From positions 1 to 53,430 of the forward strand of contig JAJPHV010000067.1 of NCBI GenBank assembly GCA_021325095.1: a DNA stretch of 53,430 nt, in the 5' to 3' direction. Both the position numbers and the translations under genes were made by a program. Each line of letters starts with the position of its first letter. Position 1 is the first letter of the stretch. The notes under the pieces were generated by a model. The model made no database searches. It was not told the DNA's origin and was given only the letters and a program-made list of their open reading frames with translations. This document shows, in pieces, positions 18,685 through 27,606 of the stretch. This stretch comes from Chloroflexota bacterium (GTDB lineage: Bacteria; Chloroflexota; Anaerolineae; Aggregatilineales; UBA2796).

Positions 18685-19236
18685 TCAATCGAGTCCTGCA
18701 AAGATGTCCTTAACCTTCAACGTGAAGCCTGGCAACACATCACCGCCGTCGAGCAGGCCGTCAATGCCAACGGTATGAACATCCTCGGATGGCGTGTAGA
18801 CCTCGACGACTCGTTCCTCTGGAAAAACCAACCAGACCAGCCGTGTGCCCGCCGCCAGGTATCTTTCCACTTTGAGCCGCAGGGCGCGCTTTGTATCGGT
18901 TGGCGATTTGACCTCAACTGCTAGATCGGGCGGCACGGGGACTTCGCGCTCCGGCAAAACAGGCAGGCGCTTTTTTGAGATGTAGCCCACGTCAGGGTTA
19001 AAGACATCCGTTTCGGACATCACGTACCCACCATCTGCACCGGTCACATGTCCCAAGTCGTCAGCGAAGCTCAGAAGAAAGTGCCCAATGCGCATAGTCA
19101 GTTTGGAGGGTTTGAAGCTCGGCAATTTTTCCACGATCTCCCCGTTGACGAGTTCCAGGATGCGGCCCGCATTTTCCGGCAGACTTTCCAGCGCCAGGAA
19201 CTCGTTGCTGCGATAGAGCTTCGGGCGGATAACCAT
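18685..19236 (-). CDS. Uma2-family putative restriction endonuclease (DUF820)
   Basis: 183 aa with a PD-(D/E)xK-type core: Asp in PDLAVEVKSP, then Glu and Lys of VEVK (about 110-116), followed by RLVWLVFPEERVVEVY, the typical Uma2 tail strands. These proteins are very common in Chloroflexota, Cyanobacteria and Deinococcota, often in many copies. Their physiological role is unsettled. GAGGTGAT about 5 bases before the ATG supports the start. There is no neighbouring methylase, so a classic restriction system is unlikely. Confidence 0.85.
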   Translation of the reverse strand: MVIRPKLYRSNEFLALESLPENAGRILELVNGEIVEKLPSFKPSKLTMRIGHFLLSFADDLGHVTGADGGYVMSETDVFNPDVGYISKKRLPVLPEREVPVPPDLAVEVKSPTDTKRALRLKVERYLAAGTRLVWLVFPEERVVEVYTPSEDVHTVGIDGLLDGGDVLPGFTLKVKDIFAGLD

Positions 19237-19358
19237 TCCATCACCTCGGTATCTTCATCAGCCCCGGACTGCTTAACGCCCCTTAACACAGGCGCGTGCT
19301 ACACTATCTTGCCAAAGGTAACAAAAACAAGGTTAAAACTCAAGCGGGGCCAGACCTC

Positions 19359-21092
19359 ATGGATCGAACCGTCCCCAAGACAGGCAGCGAGGAAATTGAA
19401 CTCTACATCCGAACCTACTATTCCCTGCTGCGTTCCAGCGATGCCATTCAGCTTGACGCGCTGGTCGAGACGCACATGGGTATGGAGTCGTCGTTGCATA
19501 TCGGCGCGCGCGATCCGCAGCCAGACATTTCCGCCTTGATCTATTCGAGCCTGCGACTGCCGCAGTGCATTGTAGACGTGCGGCTGGTTGTGCTCGGCCA
19601 GACCCACGACGTTTACCGGCAGCACGGTTACCCTTCGATTGAGAAGTGGCAGCGTGTCGTCGCGCCGGGCCGCCGCCGCCACATGGTCTACGATGGCGCG
19701 CAAACCCTGGCCGCCTACATCGCCAGCCGCTCCGACATCGACGACCTGATCCCGATTCTGACCGCCTACCAGATCGAATGGAACAAGCTGCACTACCTGC
19801 TACAGCCGCCACCCGCCCGATCCTCGTTGGATGTGCTCATTCAGGGGCGATCCACCGATCAAGAGGCGTTTGCGTCTCTGGCCCATGCACTGTCGGTAGC
19901 CCCCCAGGATTTGAAGCGGCTCCAGTTGGCCTGGGGCGACTCGTTCCTGCCCACACTGCAAGCCATCGCCAGCCGCCCGAAGCGCTTCTCGCTGCGGCTG
20001 CTGGCGGGCAGCCTGTCCAACTACCAGCGCGCGACATCCGACTGGTGGCGGCGGGTGCAGCGCGGCGCGCATCACGTCCGGCTGGACGAGCGCCCGGTCT
20101 ACTTTGTGTCCAGCAATCCCCATGCAATGGTCAATCTGCTCACCGGCTTTGCACTGCGGGAGTCGCCCCGTCTTTCCGAATTCGTCAAGTCCGGTGCGTC
20201 GCCTGAACTGCTGCGGGAGTACCAACGGCTGGAAAACCCGGAGGCCGAACAGAATTTCGTCTACTACGCGCTGCGCCGCTACATCCAGACCGAGGGGCAC
20301 AGCGTCGCTGCGCGCAAAGCCGAAGACGAAAAAGCCTGTGGAATCACCCGCATTTTCCCGGCGCAGGGCTTTGACATCGAAGCGCAGGTGATCGAACTGA
20401 ACCGGCTGCGACCCGACTGGCTCGATCCACGCCTCTGCCAGCGGCTTGACGTCAGTGCTCTGGACGAAAGTGACGCCGTGATTGTCAACATTGACTATCC
20501 GCTCGGCATGGCTGCCTACCAGGTGCTGTCCAAGATCGCGGAAATGGTGCGCTCCGTCTGCGGCGTGTACGTGATGGGCAAAGCGGCCACACTCAACGGA
20601 CGCATTGGCGACGTGACGCTGCCGAACGTTGTTCATGACGAACACAGCCAGAACACCTACCTTTTTGGCAACTGCTTCCGGGCCGCTGACCTTTCCCCGA
20701 ACTTGAAGATGGGCAGCGTGCTGGATAACCAGAAGGCCGTCACGGCGCGCGGCACGTTCCTGCAAAATCCCCGCTACATGGACGTGTTCTACCGCGAAGG
20801 CTACACCATCATCGAGATGGAGGCTGGCCCGTACCTGTCGGCGATCTACGAGATGGTGCGGCCCCAGCGCCACCCGGTCAACGAGATCGTCAACCTGTAT
20901 ATCGTGCCGTTCGACGTGGGCTTCATCCACTATGCCAGCGATACGCCGCTCAGTAAGGGCAAGAACCTGGGTGCAGGCAGCCTGAGCTACGCGGGCATCG
21001 AGCCGACCTATGCCGCCGCGATTGCCATCTTGCGCCGCATCTTCGAGAGCGAGATCAGCCGACTTCGTAAAAAAGTTCAATATCCCGTCTAA
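19359..21092 (+). CDS. Uncharacterised protein (DUF6909-like) with phosphorylase-like C-terminus
   Basis: About 577 aa from the ATG at 19359 (a TTG at 19296 would add 21 atypical residues). The N-terminal half starts EIELYIRTYYSLLRSS and has SDIDDLIPILTAYQIEWNK, which I associate tentatively with DUF6909. The last 200 residues look like the nucleoside phosphorylase/nucleosidase fold: AVIVNIDYPLG, GRIGDVTLP, and IIEMEAGPYL, where Glu488 would match the ribose-binding Glu of that superfamily. Soluble, no signal peptide. Function unknown; hydrolysis or phosphorolysis of a nucleoside-like ligand is inference. A terminator at 21475 follows the next small gene. Confidence 0.7.
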   Translation: MDRTVPKTGSEEIELYIRTYYSLLRSSDAIQLDALVETHMGMESSLHIGARDPQPDISALIYSSLRLPQCIVDVRLVVLGQTHDVYRQHGYPSIEKWQRVVAPGRRRHMVYDGAQTLAAYIASRSDIDDLIPILTAYQIEWNKLHYLLQPPPARSSLDVLIQGRSTDQEAFASLAHALSVAPQDLKRLQLAWGDSFLPTLQAIASRPKRFSLRLLAGSLSNYQRATSDWWRRVQRGAHHVRLDERPVYFVSSNPHAMVNLLTGFALRESPRLSEFVKSGASPELLREYQRLENPEAEQNFVYYALRRYIQTEGHSVAARKAEDEKACGITRIFPAQGFDIEAQVIELNRLRPDWLDPRLCQRLDVSALDESDAVIVNIDYPLGMAAYQVLSKIAEMVRSVCGVYVMGKAATLNGRIGDVTLPNVVHDEHSQNTYLFGNCFRAADLSPNLKMGSVLDNQKAVTARGTFLQNPRYMDVFYREGYTIIEMEAGPYLSAIYEMVRPQRHPVNEIVNLYIVPFDVGFIHYASDTPLSKGKNLGAGSLSYAGIEPTYAAAIAILRRIFESEISRLRKKVQYPV

Positions 21093-21189
21093 ACAAGCCG
21101 AATCAAATCGCCTACGCGCGGCCCACGCTGCCCAGACGCCTGGCAATCCTGTGGTACACCATGTATGGACATGTGATTATGCCAGAGTG

Positions 21190-21450
21190 ATGAGGACGTG
21201 GAGCGATATGTTGGCCCACCACGATTGTGGAGAAAACGGTTCCCCTGTTCCAACCGTAGGCGCTGATCTGGTCGCGGCTGAGGCGCAGGGCTATTTCAAA
21301 GGGTTACAAGCGGATCGCGTCATGGCAGCGCTTGAACTGCTGCGTCACGGCGAGATTTCAATGGAGCAGGCGGCGGGCTTATCAGGGCTATCCAGGGAGG
21401 CGTTGGCGCAGCTTATTGCCAGGCTCCCCGTATCGGGCTTCCGGCTGTAA
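21190..21450 (+). CDS. Small helix-turn-helix protein (UPF0175-like)
   Basis: About 86 aa. The second half, ALELLRHGEISMEQAAGLSG followed by LSREALAQLI, has the spacing of a helix-turn-helix and resembles the short UPF0175/antitoxin-like proteins. The start could be 21190 or 21208; the latter has GGAG 4 bases upstream. It lies 97 bases after the preceding gene and ends before a strong hairpin. No toxin partner is visible next to it. Confidence 0.55.
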   Translation: MRTWSDMLAHHDCGENGSPVPTVGADLVAAEAQGYFKGLQADRVMAALELLRHGEISMEQAAGLSGLSREALAQLIARLPVSGFRL

Positions 21451-21474
21451 CGGCGTCAGGTTCAGCGGAACGCA

Positions 21475-21504
21475 AAGCGGGCATCACGAGACCGATGCCC
21501 GCTT
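21475..21504. terminator. Bidirectional hairpin between convergent genes
   Basis: AAGCGGGCATC (21475-21485) and GATGCCCGCTT (21494-21504) form a perfect 11-bp stem with an 8-base loop. It lies between the convergent HTH gene and small membrane protein gene. There is no long T tract. Confidence 0.7.
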
Positions 21505-21519
21505 CGGTTTGAAGCGACT

Positions 21520-21744
21520 TCAGCGCAATACAATCGTGTTGGTGGCGAACAGCAGCGCAACGCCGAGCACCGTGACCGCCAGGAACAGAATGATGGACAG
21601 GATCATGCGCTCACCTGCAGTAAGCCCAAAGATGCGGCCCTCGCTGACCTCCTGCGCCTGGACTTCCCTGACACCGAACTCGGTTTCAAAGTCGTCGGTA
21701 ATCAGGCTGCTGCGCAGATCGCCGCTATCGTTACGATTCGTCAT
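21520..21744 (-). CDS. Small single-pass membrane protein
   Basis: 74 aa: a polar, acidic N-terminal half and one hydrophobic helix near the C-terminus (about 48-70, MILSIILFLAVTVLGVALL). GGAAGGAG is well placed before the ATG, and a strong terminator follows, so expression is plausible. No family recognised. Tail-anchored topology is inferred. Confidence 0.65.
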   Translation of the reverse strand: MTNRNDSGDLRSSLITDDFETEFGVREVQAQEVSEGRIFGLTAGERMILSIILFLAVTVLGVALLFATNTIVLR

Positions 21745-21839
21745 CGCTTGGCTCCTTCCAGACCCGTTACAGTCACCGATTCTAGTTTAACTTGGCGGAA
21801 GCGCAAGCGGCGTGACGCTCATTAGCCAGCAGGGTCAGG

Positions 21840-22982
21840 TCAATAGACGCGCTCCCGGACGGCTGCCTTCAACTCCTGTGCCACGCGCTCCACGTCCTCG
21901 CGGGTCAGTCGCAGGTGGATGGGCAGCGACAGCAGGTGATCGCTGGCATAGGCCGCGTTGGGGCACGTGCCATGCGAGGCGCGATACATGTTGTACAGCG
22001 TATTATCCCGGTAGTGGACGCCCGGATAAATCTGCGCCCTGTTCAGGGCAGAAACCACCTCGTCGCGGTCATCGATCAGCACCTGATAGAGATGGCGTGA
22101 CGGCTCACAGTCGGGGGCCATCGGGATACGCCTGATGTGCGACTCCTCGGCCAGCAATTCGTCGTACCAGGCGGCGATCTGGCGGCGATAGCGGTTGTCC
22201 TCGTCCACGTATTTGATCGCCACCAGGCCGATGGCGGCCATGATCGAATTGCCGTGATACTTGTAGCCCACCGTCTCCACATCGTAGTACCAGCTATAAC
22301 TACCGCCGCCGCTGGTGCGCGCGTAGGTATCCTTGTTAATGCCCATCCACGACCATTTGCGGGCGGCAGCATCCAGTTCCGGCGTCGGCCAGCAGATCAT
22401 TCCAGAGTCGGCAGTCGGCAGGTTCTTCACCGCCTGGAAGCTGAACACCGCTGCGTCGGCGTCGTGGCCGATGTGCCTGCCATGCAGCCGTGTCCCGGTC
22501 ATGTGAGCCGCGTCGAGGATCAGCTTGAGACCGCGCGCCCGGCATAGATCGCGCACGGCGTCGTATTGGCCGGGGTTGCCGCCCATGCCCACGAAAATCA
22601 CGGCGCGGGTGCGGGGCGTGATGTGTTTCTCCACCGACTCCGGAGACAGGCACAGGGTTTCATCCACGTCAGCAAAAGCCGGCGTCAGGTTCTCGTACAG
22701 AATGGCGTGATTGGTGGAGACGAAGGTAAGCGGTGTGGTGATGATCTCGTCGCCATCCTGCCAGCCGTGTTCAGCCTTGAGCTGCGCCAATGCCAGATGA
22801 ATGCCCGACGTGGCCGAATTCAAGAAATGCGCGTAGGGCAGCCCTGTATAGTCTTTCCAGGCTTGTTCAAACTGCACTGTCTTGAAACCCAGGCCCGTCC
22901 AGCCTTTTTCCAGGCACTCGCGGATGGCGTCCAGTGTTTCGTCGATGCGGAAGGTCGGAACGAACAGTTGAATCGGTTGCAT
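21840..22982 (-). CDS. DegT/DnrJ/EryC1/StrS aminotransferase
   Basis: PLP-dependent sugar aminotransferase of 380 aa. NSATSGIHLALAQL (about 54-67) forms the phosphate-binding region. ILDAAHMTG carries the Asp that contacts the pyridine N. FSFQAVKNLPTADSG holds the Schiff-base Lys. Family members transaminate keto-sugar nucleotides for cell-surface glycans or act on related ketones. No other nucleotide-sugar gene adjoins it. It is divergent from leuC across 249 bases. Confidence 0.85.
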   Translation of the reverse strand: MQPIQLFVPTFRIDETLDAIRECLEKGWTGLGFKTVQFEQAWKDYTGLPYAHFLNSATSGIHLALAQLKAEHGWQDGDEIITTPLTFVSTNHAILYENLTPAFADVDETLCLSPESVEKHITPRTRAVIFVGMGGNPGQYDAVRDLCRARGLKLILDAAHMTGTRLHGRHIGHDADAAVFSFQAVKNLPTADSGMICWPTPELDAAARKWSWMGINKDTYARTSGGGSYSWYYDVETVGYKYHGNSIMAAIGLVAIKYVDEDNRYRRQIAAWYDELLAEESHIRRIPMAPDCEPSRHLYQVLIDDRDEVVSALNRAQIYPGVHYRDNTLYNMYRASHGTCPNAAYASDHLLSLPIHLRLTREDVERVAQELKAAVRERVY

Positions 22983-23159
22983 ACTCAGAACCCTTTAGTG
23001 GCAAACCCCGCGTACCCGTCCAGTTTCCAGCACGGCGATTATAGCGGAGAACCGGGGCGCTTAAAATATTCAGGACAGGCCAGCGATTTTCTGCCCAACG
23101 ATGCTGACGGTTTGGGCAGTTGCACAACCGGGAACCTGCCACAAAATTCCAAGTCACGG

Positions 23160-23188
23160 TTGAAACAGGCCCGCATCCGTTGTATGCT
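23160..23188 (+). promoter_or_regulatory. Sigma70-like promoter for leuCD
   Basis: TTGAAA (23160-23165) and TATGCT (23183-23188) with a 17-base spacer, 43 bases before the leuC ATG. The short leader leaves no room for an attenuator or T-box. Confidence 0.6.
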
Positions 23189-23231
23189 TGTGACCCACTC
23201 AAGCAGAAGCTGACACATTCCGAGGTCGTTT

Positions 23232-24665
23232 ATGGCACAGCCCCGCACGCTATTCGAGAAGATTTGGGATCAGCACGTCGTCGTGCCGGAGAGCGCCGAC
23301 TCGCCTGCTGTTCTCTACATCGATCTGCACCTGGTACACGAAGTCACCTCACCGCAGGCCTTTTCGACGCTGCGCGAGAAAGGGCTGCGTGTGCGCCGCC
23401 CCGATCACACGGTGGCGACGATGGATCACAGCACGCCGACCACACCCCACGACATTCCGATTGTGGATGCGATGGCCGCCGCGCAGTTGGCGCAGCTTGA
23501 GGCCAATTGCGCCGAGTTCGGCATTCCGCTCTACAAGCTCGGCAGCGACAAACAGGGCATTGTCCACGTCATTGGCCCGGAACTGGGCCTGACGCAGCCG
23601 GGCATGACCATCGTCTGCGGCGACAGCCACACCAGCACGCACGGCGCATTTGGCGCGCTGGCCTTCGGCATCGGCACCAGCGAAGTCGCGCATGTGCTGG
23701 CGACCCAATGCCTGCTCCAGAACAAGCCCAAAACGTTCGAGGTGCGCGTCAACGGACGGTTGCAGCCCGGCGTCTCGGCCAAAGACATCATCCTGGCCCT
23801 GATTGCCCGGATCGGCATCGGCGGCGGGACGGGCCATGTCTTCGAGTATACGGGCGAGGCGATCCGCGCGCTGACGATGGAACAGCGCATGACGATCTGC
23901 AACATGAGCATCGAGGGCGGAGCGCGCGCCGGGCTGATCGCGCCTGACGACACGACCTTCCAGTACGTCAGCGGGCGGCAGCACGCCCCGAAGGGCGCAG
24001 CCTGGGAGCAGGCCGTTGCGGCGTGGCGGCAGCTTCCCTCGGATGAAGGCGCGACTTACGACACATCAATTACGCTGGACGCCAACGCGCTTGAACCGAT
24101 GATCACCTACGGCACGAACCCCGGCATGGGGATGCCGATCACCGGGCGCATCCCCGACCCGGCGGACATCCGCGACGTGAGCCAGCGCGAATCGCTGGAC
24201 AAGGCGCTAAAGTACATGGACTTGCAGCCAGGCAAGCCGCTAATCGGCCACCCGATTGACGTGGTGTTCATCGGTAGCTGCACCAATTCGCGCATCTCCG
24301 ACCTGCGCCTGGCTGCCGAATTCCTGCGGGATCGCAGGGTCGCTCCCAACGTGCGGATGCTGGTCGTGCCCGGCTCGCAGCAGGTCAAGAAGCAGGCCGA
24401 AGCCGAAGGGCTGCACGAAATCTTCAAGGCGGCGGGCGCGGAATGGCGTGAGGCGGGTTGCAGCATGTGTATCGCCATGAACGGCGACCAGCTTGCGCCG
24501 GGACAGTACGCTGTCAGCACCAGCAACCGCAATTTCGAGGGGCGGCAGGGCAAGGGCGGGCGTACCTTCCTCGCCAGCCCGCTGACCGCCGCCGCCAGCG
24601 CCGTCAACGGCGTCGTGACCGACGTCCGCACCATGTTGAAGGAAACCGTCTATGGAACCGTTTAA
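23232..24665 (+). CDS. leuC: 3-isopropylmalate dehydratase large subunit
   Basis: 477 aa, aconitase superfamily. It isomerises 2-isopropylmalate to 3-isopropylmalate in leucine synthesis together with LeuD. The three Fe-S cysteines are in [12 protein letters not shown] and in GCSMC near the C-terminus. DHSTPTTPH and [12 protein letters not shown] are the usual substrate-site segments. GAGG lies about 8 bases before the ATG. leuD overlaps the end by 14 bases, so the subunits are translationally coupled. leuA and leuB are not in the window. Confidence 0.95.
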   Translation: MAQPRTLFEKIWDQHVVVPESADSPAVLYIDLHLVHEVTSPQAFSTLREKGLRVRRPDHTVATMDHSTPTTPHDIPIVDAMAAAQLAQLEANCAEFGIPLYKLGSDKQGIVHVIGPELGLTQPGMTIVCGDSHTSTHGAFGALAFGIGTSEVAHVLATQCLLQNKPKTFEVRVNGRLQPGVSAKDIILALIARIGIGGGTGHVFEYTGEAIRALTMEQRMTICNMSIEGGARAGLIAPDDTTFQYVSGRQHAPKGAAWEQAVAAWRQLPSDEGATYDTSITLDANALEPMITYGTNPGMGMPITGRIPDPADIRDVSQRESLDKALKYMDLQPGKPLIGHPIDVVFIGSCTNSRISDLRLAAEFLRDRRVAPNVRMLVVPGSQQVKKQAEAEGLHEIFKAAGAEWREAGCSMCIAMNGDQLAPGQYAVSTSNRNFEGRQGKGGRTFLASPLTAAASAVNGVVTDVRTMLKETVYGTV

Positions 24666-25266
24666 GCCCTTTAGCAGCACCTTCGTCGCCGTGCCGACGG
24701 AAAATATCGACACCGATCAGATCATCCCGGCCCGCTTCCTGAAGACGACCAACAAGCAGGGCCTGGGCGAACAGCTTTTCTCGGACTGGCGCTACGACGC
24801 CAACGGCCAGCCGCGCCCGGATTTCCCGCTGAACAAGCCCGAAGCGAAAGGTGCACAGATTTTGCTGGCGGGCCACAATTTCGGCTGTGGCAGTTCGCGC
24901 GAACATGCCCCCTGGGCGCTGCAAGGCTTCGGCTTCAAGGCGGTGATCAGCACCTACTTCGCGGACATCTTCAAGGGCAACGCGCTCAAGAACGGCCTGC
25001 TCCCGATCCAGGTGGACGCGGAAACGCACCGCCAACTGTTGAGCATCGCCCAGGAAGACCCTGCCGCAACATTAACGGTTGACCTGGAAAAGCAGACAGT
25101 GACGCTGCCCGATGGCCGTGCCGTCAAGTTCCCCATCGACGGCTTTGCCCGGCGCTGCCTGCTGCAAGGCGTTGACCAGCTTGGCTACCTGATGGACCTG
25201 GACGCGGCCATCTCGGCTTACGAGGGCACGCACCCGGCCCGCGTCACGACCACCGCCGCGAATTAG
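24652..25266 (+). CDS. leuD: 3-isopropylmalate dehydratase small subunit
   Basis: 204 aa swivel-domain subunit. Diagnostic stretches are [16 protein letters not shown] near the N-terminus and [17 protein letters not shown] (about 75-91), which completes the active site of LeuC. AAGGA lies in the leuC end about 10 bases before the ATG. Length is normal for the family. Confidence 0.95.
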   Translation: MEPFKPFSSTFVAVPTENIDTDQIIPARFLKTTNKQGLGEQLFSDWRYDANGQPRPDFPLNKPEAKGAQILLAGHNFGCGSSREHAPWALQGFGFKAVISTYFADIFKGNALKNGLLPIQVDAETHRQLLSIAQEDPAATLTVDLEKQTVTLPDGRAVKFPIDGFARRCLLQGVDQLGYLMDLDAAISAYEGTHPARVTTTAAN

Positions 25267-25288
25267 CGGCATTTACCTCACCCCCTGA

Positions 25289-25315
25289 CCCCCTCTCTGC
25301 GAAGCGGAGAGGGGG
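25289..25315. repeat. REP-like perfect hairpin between leuD and anmK
   Basis: Arms 25289-25300 and 25304-25315 pair over 12 bp (one G-T) around a GAA loop, core CCCCCTCTC/GAGAGGGGG. It is preceded by CTCACCCCCTGAC. The same wording recurs degenerately at 8878 and 16822, so this looks like a dispersed palindromic element; it could also act as the leuCD terminator. Confidence 0.6.
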
Positions 25316-25334
25316 AATTAAAGAGAACACTGCT

Positions 25335-26528
25335 ATGATCGTCCTGGGCATGATTTCGGGTACGTCGGTGGATCGCATCGAGGGGGCGCTCGTCCGCTTC
25401 GAGGAGGAGGGCGAGACGCTTCGGGCGTCGATCCTGACGACGGACAGTCATCCCATCCCGGATCGGGTGCGGACGGCGCTGCTGTCCATGCTGCCGCCCA
25501 AACGGGGCAGCGTGCGCGCCGTGTGCGAGATCAACTTTGCCGTCGGGGAAGCATTCGCGGCGGCGGCCCATGCCATCGGCGAGCGGGCCGGTATTCGCCC
25601 CGATCTGATCGCCTCGCACGGGCAGACGGTTTATCATCTGGTCGAGGGGCAGCGCGCGCTGTCAACGCTGCAAGTGGGCGCGCCTGCCGTGATCGCGGAG
25701 CGCACCGGGATTACGACTGCTGCCGATTTTCGTCCACGCGACATCGCGGCGGGCGGGCAGGGCGCGCCGCTGGTCAGCCTGCTGGACGTGCTGTTATTGG
25801 CGGGCACAGATGCGCCGTGCGCGATGCTCAACCTGGGCGGGATTGGCAACATGACCGTCGTCGTGCCGGGCATGGAGCCGTTCGCCTTCGATACCGGCCC
25901 GGCCAATGCCCTGATCGACCACGCCGCCGCCAGGCTCTCCGGCGGCAAACTGCGCTACGACGTGGATGGGACGTGGGCTGCACGGGGTAAGGTCAACGAG
26001 AGTGTGCTGGCCGAGTTGATGGCGCATCCCTATTTCAAGCTGGCCCCGCCCAAATCGACGGGCAAGGAACTGTTCGGCCCCGGCTTTGCCGAGGAGGTGC
26101 TGGCGCGTGGACTGGACGCCGCCGACTGCATGGCGACCCTGACCGCCTTCACCGCGCAGAGCATCGTCGATGCCTTCAGGGACTTCGCGCCGCATGCCCG
26201 CGAGGTGTATGCATCGGGTGGCGGCATCCACAACCGCACGCTGATGACGATGCTCGAACAGCGCTTCAAAGCCGCGCTGCCCGATCTGGCGTTGCGCACG
26301 ACGGATGCGCTCGGCTTACCGCCCGACGCGAAAGAGGCGATTGCCTTTGCCCTGCTTGGCTACCAACTGGTGCACGGGCGCAGTGGAACCATCCCGACCT
26401 GCACGGGCGCGCGCCATGCGTCGGTGCTAGGCAGCCTGACGCCGGGCAGCAACTACCGGGAGGTCATGCGCGTCGCTGCGGGCAGGGCTGCGGGGGAGAT
26501 CAGACAGTTAATGATTCGCCAGTTGTAG
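25335..26528 (+). CDS. anmK: Anhydro-N-acetylmuramic acid kinase
   Basis: 397 aa, ASKHA-fold kinase that cleaves and phosphorylates 1,6-anhydroMurNAc during peptidoglycan recycling. Visible motifs: GMISGTSVD at the N-terminus (phosphate 1), ASHGQTVYH, NLGGIGNMT and FDTGPANALID (about 185-195), and a GGGIHNRTLM adenosine-type motif (about 297). Length fits the family. murQ and the anhydromuropeptide permease are not adjacent. It follows leuD after a palindrome, so cotranscription is doubtful. Confidence 0.9.
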   Translation: MIVLGMISGTSVDRIEGALVRFEEEGETLRASILTTDSHPIPDRVRTALLSMLPPKRGSVRAVCEINFAVGEAFAAAAHAIGERAGIRPDLIASHGQTVYHLVEGQRALSTLQVGAPAVIAERTGITTAADFRPRDIAAGGQGAPLVSLLDVLLLAGTDAPCAMLNLGGIGNMTVVVPGMEPFAFDTGPANALIDHAAARLSGGKLRYDVDGTWAARGKVNESVLAELMAHPYFKLAPPKSTGKELFGPGFAEEVLARGLDAADCMATLTAFTAQSIVDAFRDFAPHAREVYASGGGIHNRTLMTMLEQRFKAALPDLALRTTDALGLPPDAKEAIAFALLGYQLVHGRSGTIPTCTGARHASVLGSLTPGSNYREVMRVAAGRAAGEIRQLMIRQL

Positions 26529-26616
26529 CCCCGAACCGAACCCCGGCTGAGATTAGAAAGCCTCTTGAACGCGACAGGTTTAACTGGACTTTGGTGAAAA
26601 TACGCAAGGCGGGTTG

Positions 26617-26639
26617 CGATGTGAGAGTATCTCACATCG
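26617..26639. promoter_or_regulatory. Perfect 10-bp inverted repeat upstream of the aldolase
   Basis: CGATGTGAGA (26617-26626) and TCTCACATCG (26630-26639), spaced by GTA. It lies 89 bases after the anmK stop and 48 bases before the aldolase -10 box. ATTTT follows shortly after. It may be an anmK terminator or an operator for the aldolase gene; the short 3-base spacer and high symmetry would suit either. Confidence 0.5.
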
Positions 26640-26683
26640 TACCGAATTTTGTGCCCGCGAACTCGTTCACCTGGGCTGGGCCG

Positions 26684-26692
26684 TGCTATAAT
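26684..26692 (+). promoter_or_regulatory. Extended -10 promoter for the aldolase
   Basis: TGCTATAAT is a perfect extended -10 (TGn plus TATAAT at 26687-26692), 55 bases before the ATG. The -35 region is poor, as expected for extended -10 promoters. Confidence 0.6.
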
Positions 26693-26746
26693 CAGCAGCT
26701 TTGGGCACTTCAGGAGCACTGACTGGCGAGAGAAGGGATCGTCGCA

Positions 26747-27562
26747 ATGAGTCTCGGTAAGCAAGTCCGGTTGAACCGACTTTTCGCTCACCCATCGGGC
26801 CGCCTGTGTTCAGCCGCCATCGATCACTTTCCGATTTACAACGAAGGACTTCCCCCGGGCCTGCGCCATCTGCCGCAAACGCTCGACGCCGTGATGGCCG
26901 GACGGCCCGATGCGGTCACCATCCACAAAGGAATGGCGCTGGCGCTGTGGGGGAAATATGCCGGGATTGTGCCGTTGATCCTGCAAAGCAGCGTTGTCCG
27001 GCCCAATGATTCGGCTTCAGAATTGATCGCCACGCCCGAAGACGCGATCCGGCTTGGCGCAGACGCCTATGCCATTGTCGCCTTCATGCGAGGGGACACC
27101 GAGGCAGCCTATCTGCGCAAGATTGCGGATGCTGTGCGCGAGGCGACCCGCTACGAACTGCCCGTGATCTGCCATGTTTACCCACGCGACCCGGAGGACT
27201 TGAGCCGCATCTCGTATACGCCGGAGGATATTGCCTGGGCTGTGCATTGCATCAGTGAGGTCGGGGCGGACGTGATCAAAGCGCCGTACTGCGGCGACAT
27301 CCGTGCCGAAGCGCAGATCGTTTCAGATTGCCCCGTGCCGTTGGTGGTGGCAGGCGGCCCGAAAACATCCACACTCGAAGAAGGGCTGCGCACGATGGCC
27401 GACGCGATGGAAGCAGGTGTTCGGGGTGCAACCATCGGGCGGAACATCTGGGGCAATGAGAACATCACCGCAGCTATGAGGGCGTTCAACGCCGTGATCC
27501 ATGACCGCATCTCGCCGCGTGAGGCTATCGAGAACGCTTTCCCGCAGGGGGCGATGGCGTAG
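26747..27562 (+). CDS. DeoC/FbaB/LacD-type class I aldolase
   Basis: 271 aa TIM-barrel aldolase. The Schiff-base Lys is in ADVIKAPYCGD (Lys178). The phosphate-binding end is VVAGGPKT and GATIGRNIWG, shared with FbaB (archaeal-type fructose-bisphosphate aldolase), LsrF and LacD. CSAAIDHF near the N-terminus matches the family's substrate loop. It likely cleaves or forms a ketose phosphate; the exact sugar is not decided by sequence, and no kinase or isomerase adjoins. Confidence 0.75.
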   Translation: MSLGKQVRLNRLFAHPSGRLCSAAIDHFPIYNEGLPPGLRHLPQTLDAVMAGRPDAVTIHKGMALALWGKYAGIVPLILQSSVVRPNDSASELIATPEDAIRLGADAYAIVAFMRGDTEAAYLRKIADAVREATRYELPVICHVYPRDPEDLSRISYTPEDIAWAVHCISEVGADVIKAPYCGDIRAEAQIVSDCPVPLVVAGGPKTSTLEEGLRTMADAMEAGVRGATIGRNIWGNENITAAMRAFNAVIHDRISPREAIENAFPQGAMA

Positions 27563-27606
27563 TCAAGACCCGGCCCGCCCGAAGGTCGAGGTGTGAATAA
27601 GCGTAG

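Noticed and set aside
18685..19236. Uma2 gene as a restriction-modification system
   Set aside because: No methyltransferase or specificity gene nearby; these proteins are widespread as orphans.
19800..21146. 448-codon minus-strand open frame
   Set aside because: Antisense to a coherent protein with recognisable motifs; no ribosome site or domain of its own.
23039..23231. leuCD upstream region as an attenuator, T-box or leader peptide
   Set aside because: The likely transcript start leaves only about 35-40 leader bases, and no Leu-codon run or T-box motif is visible.
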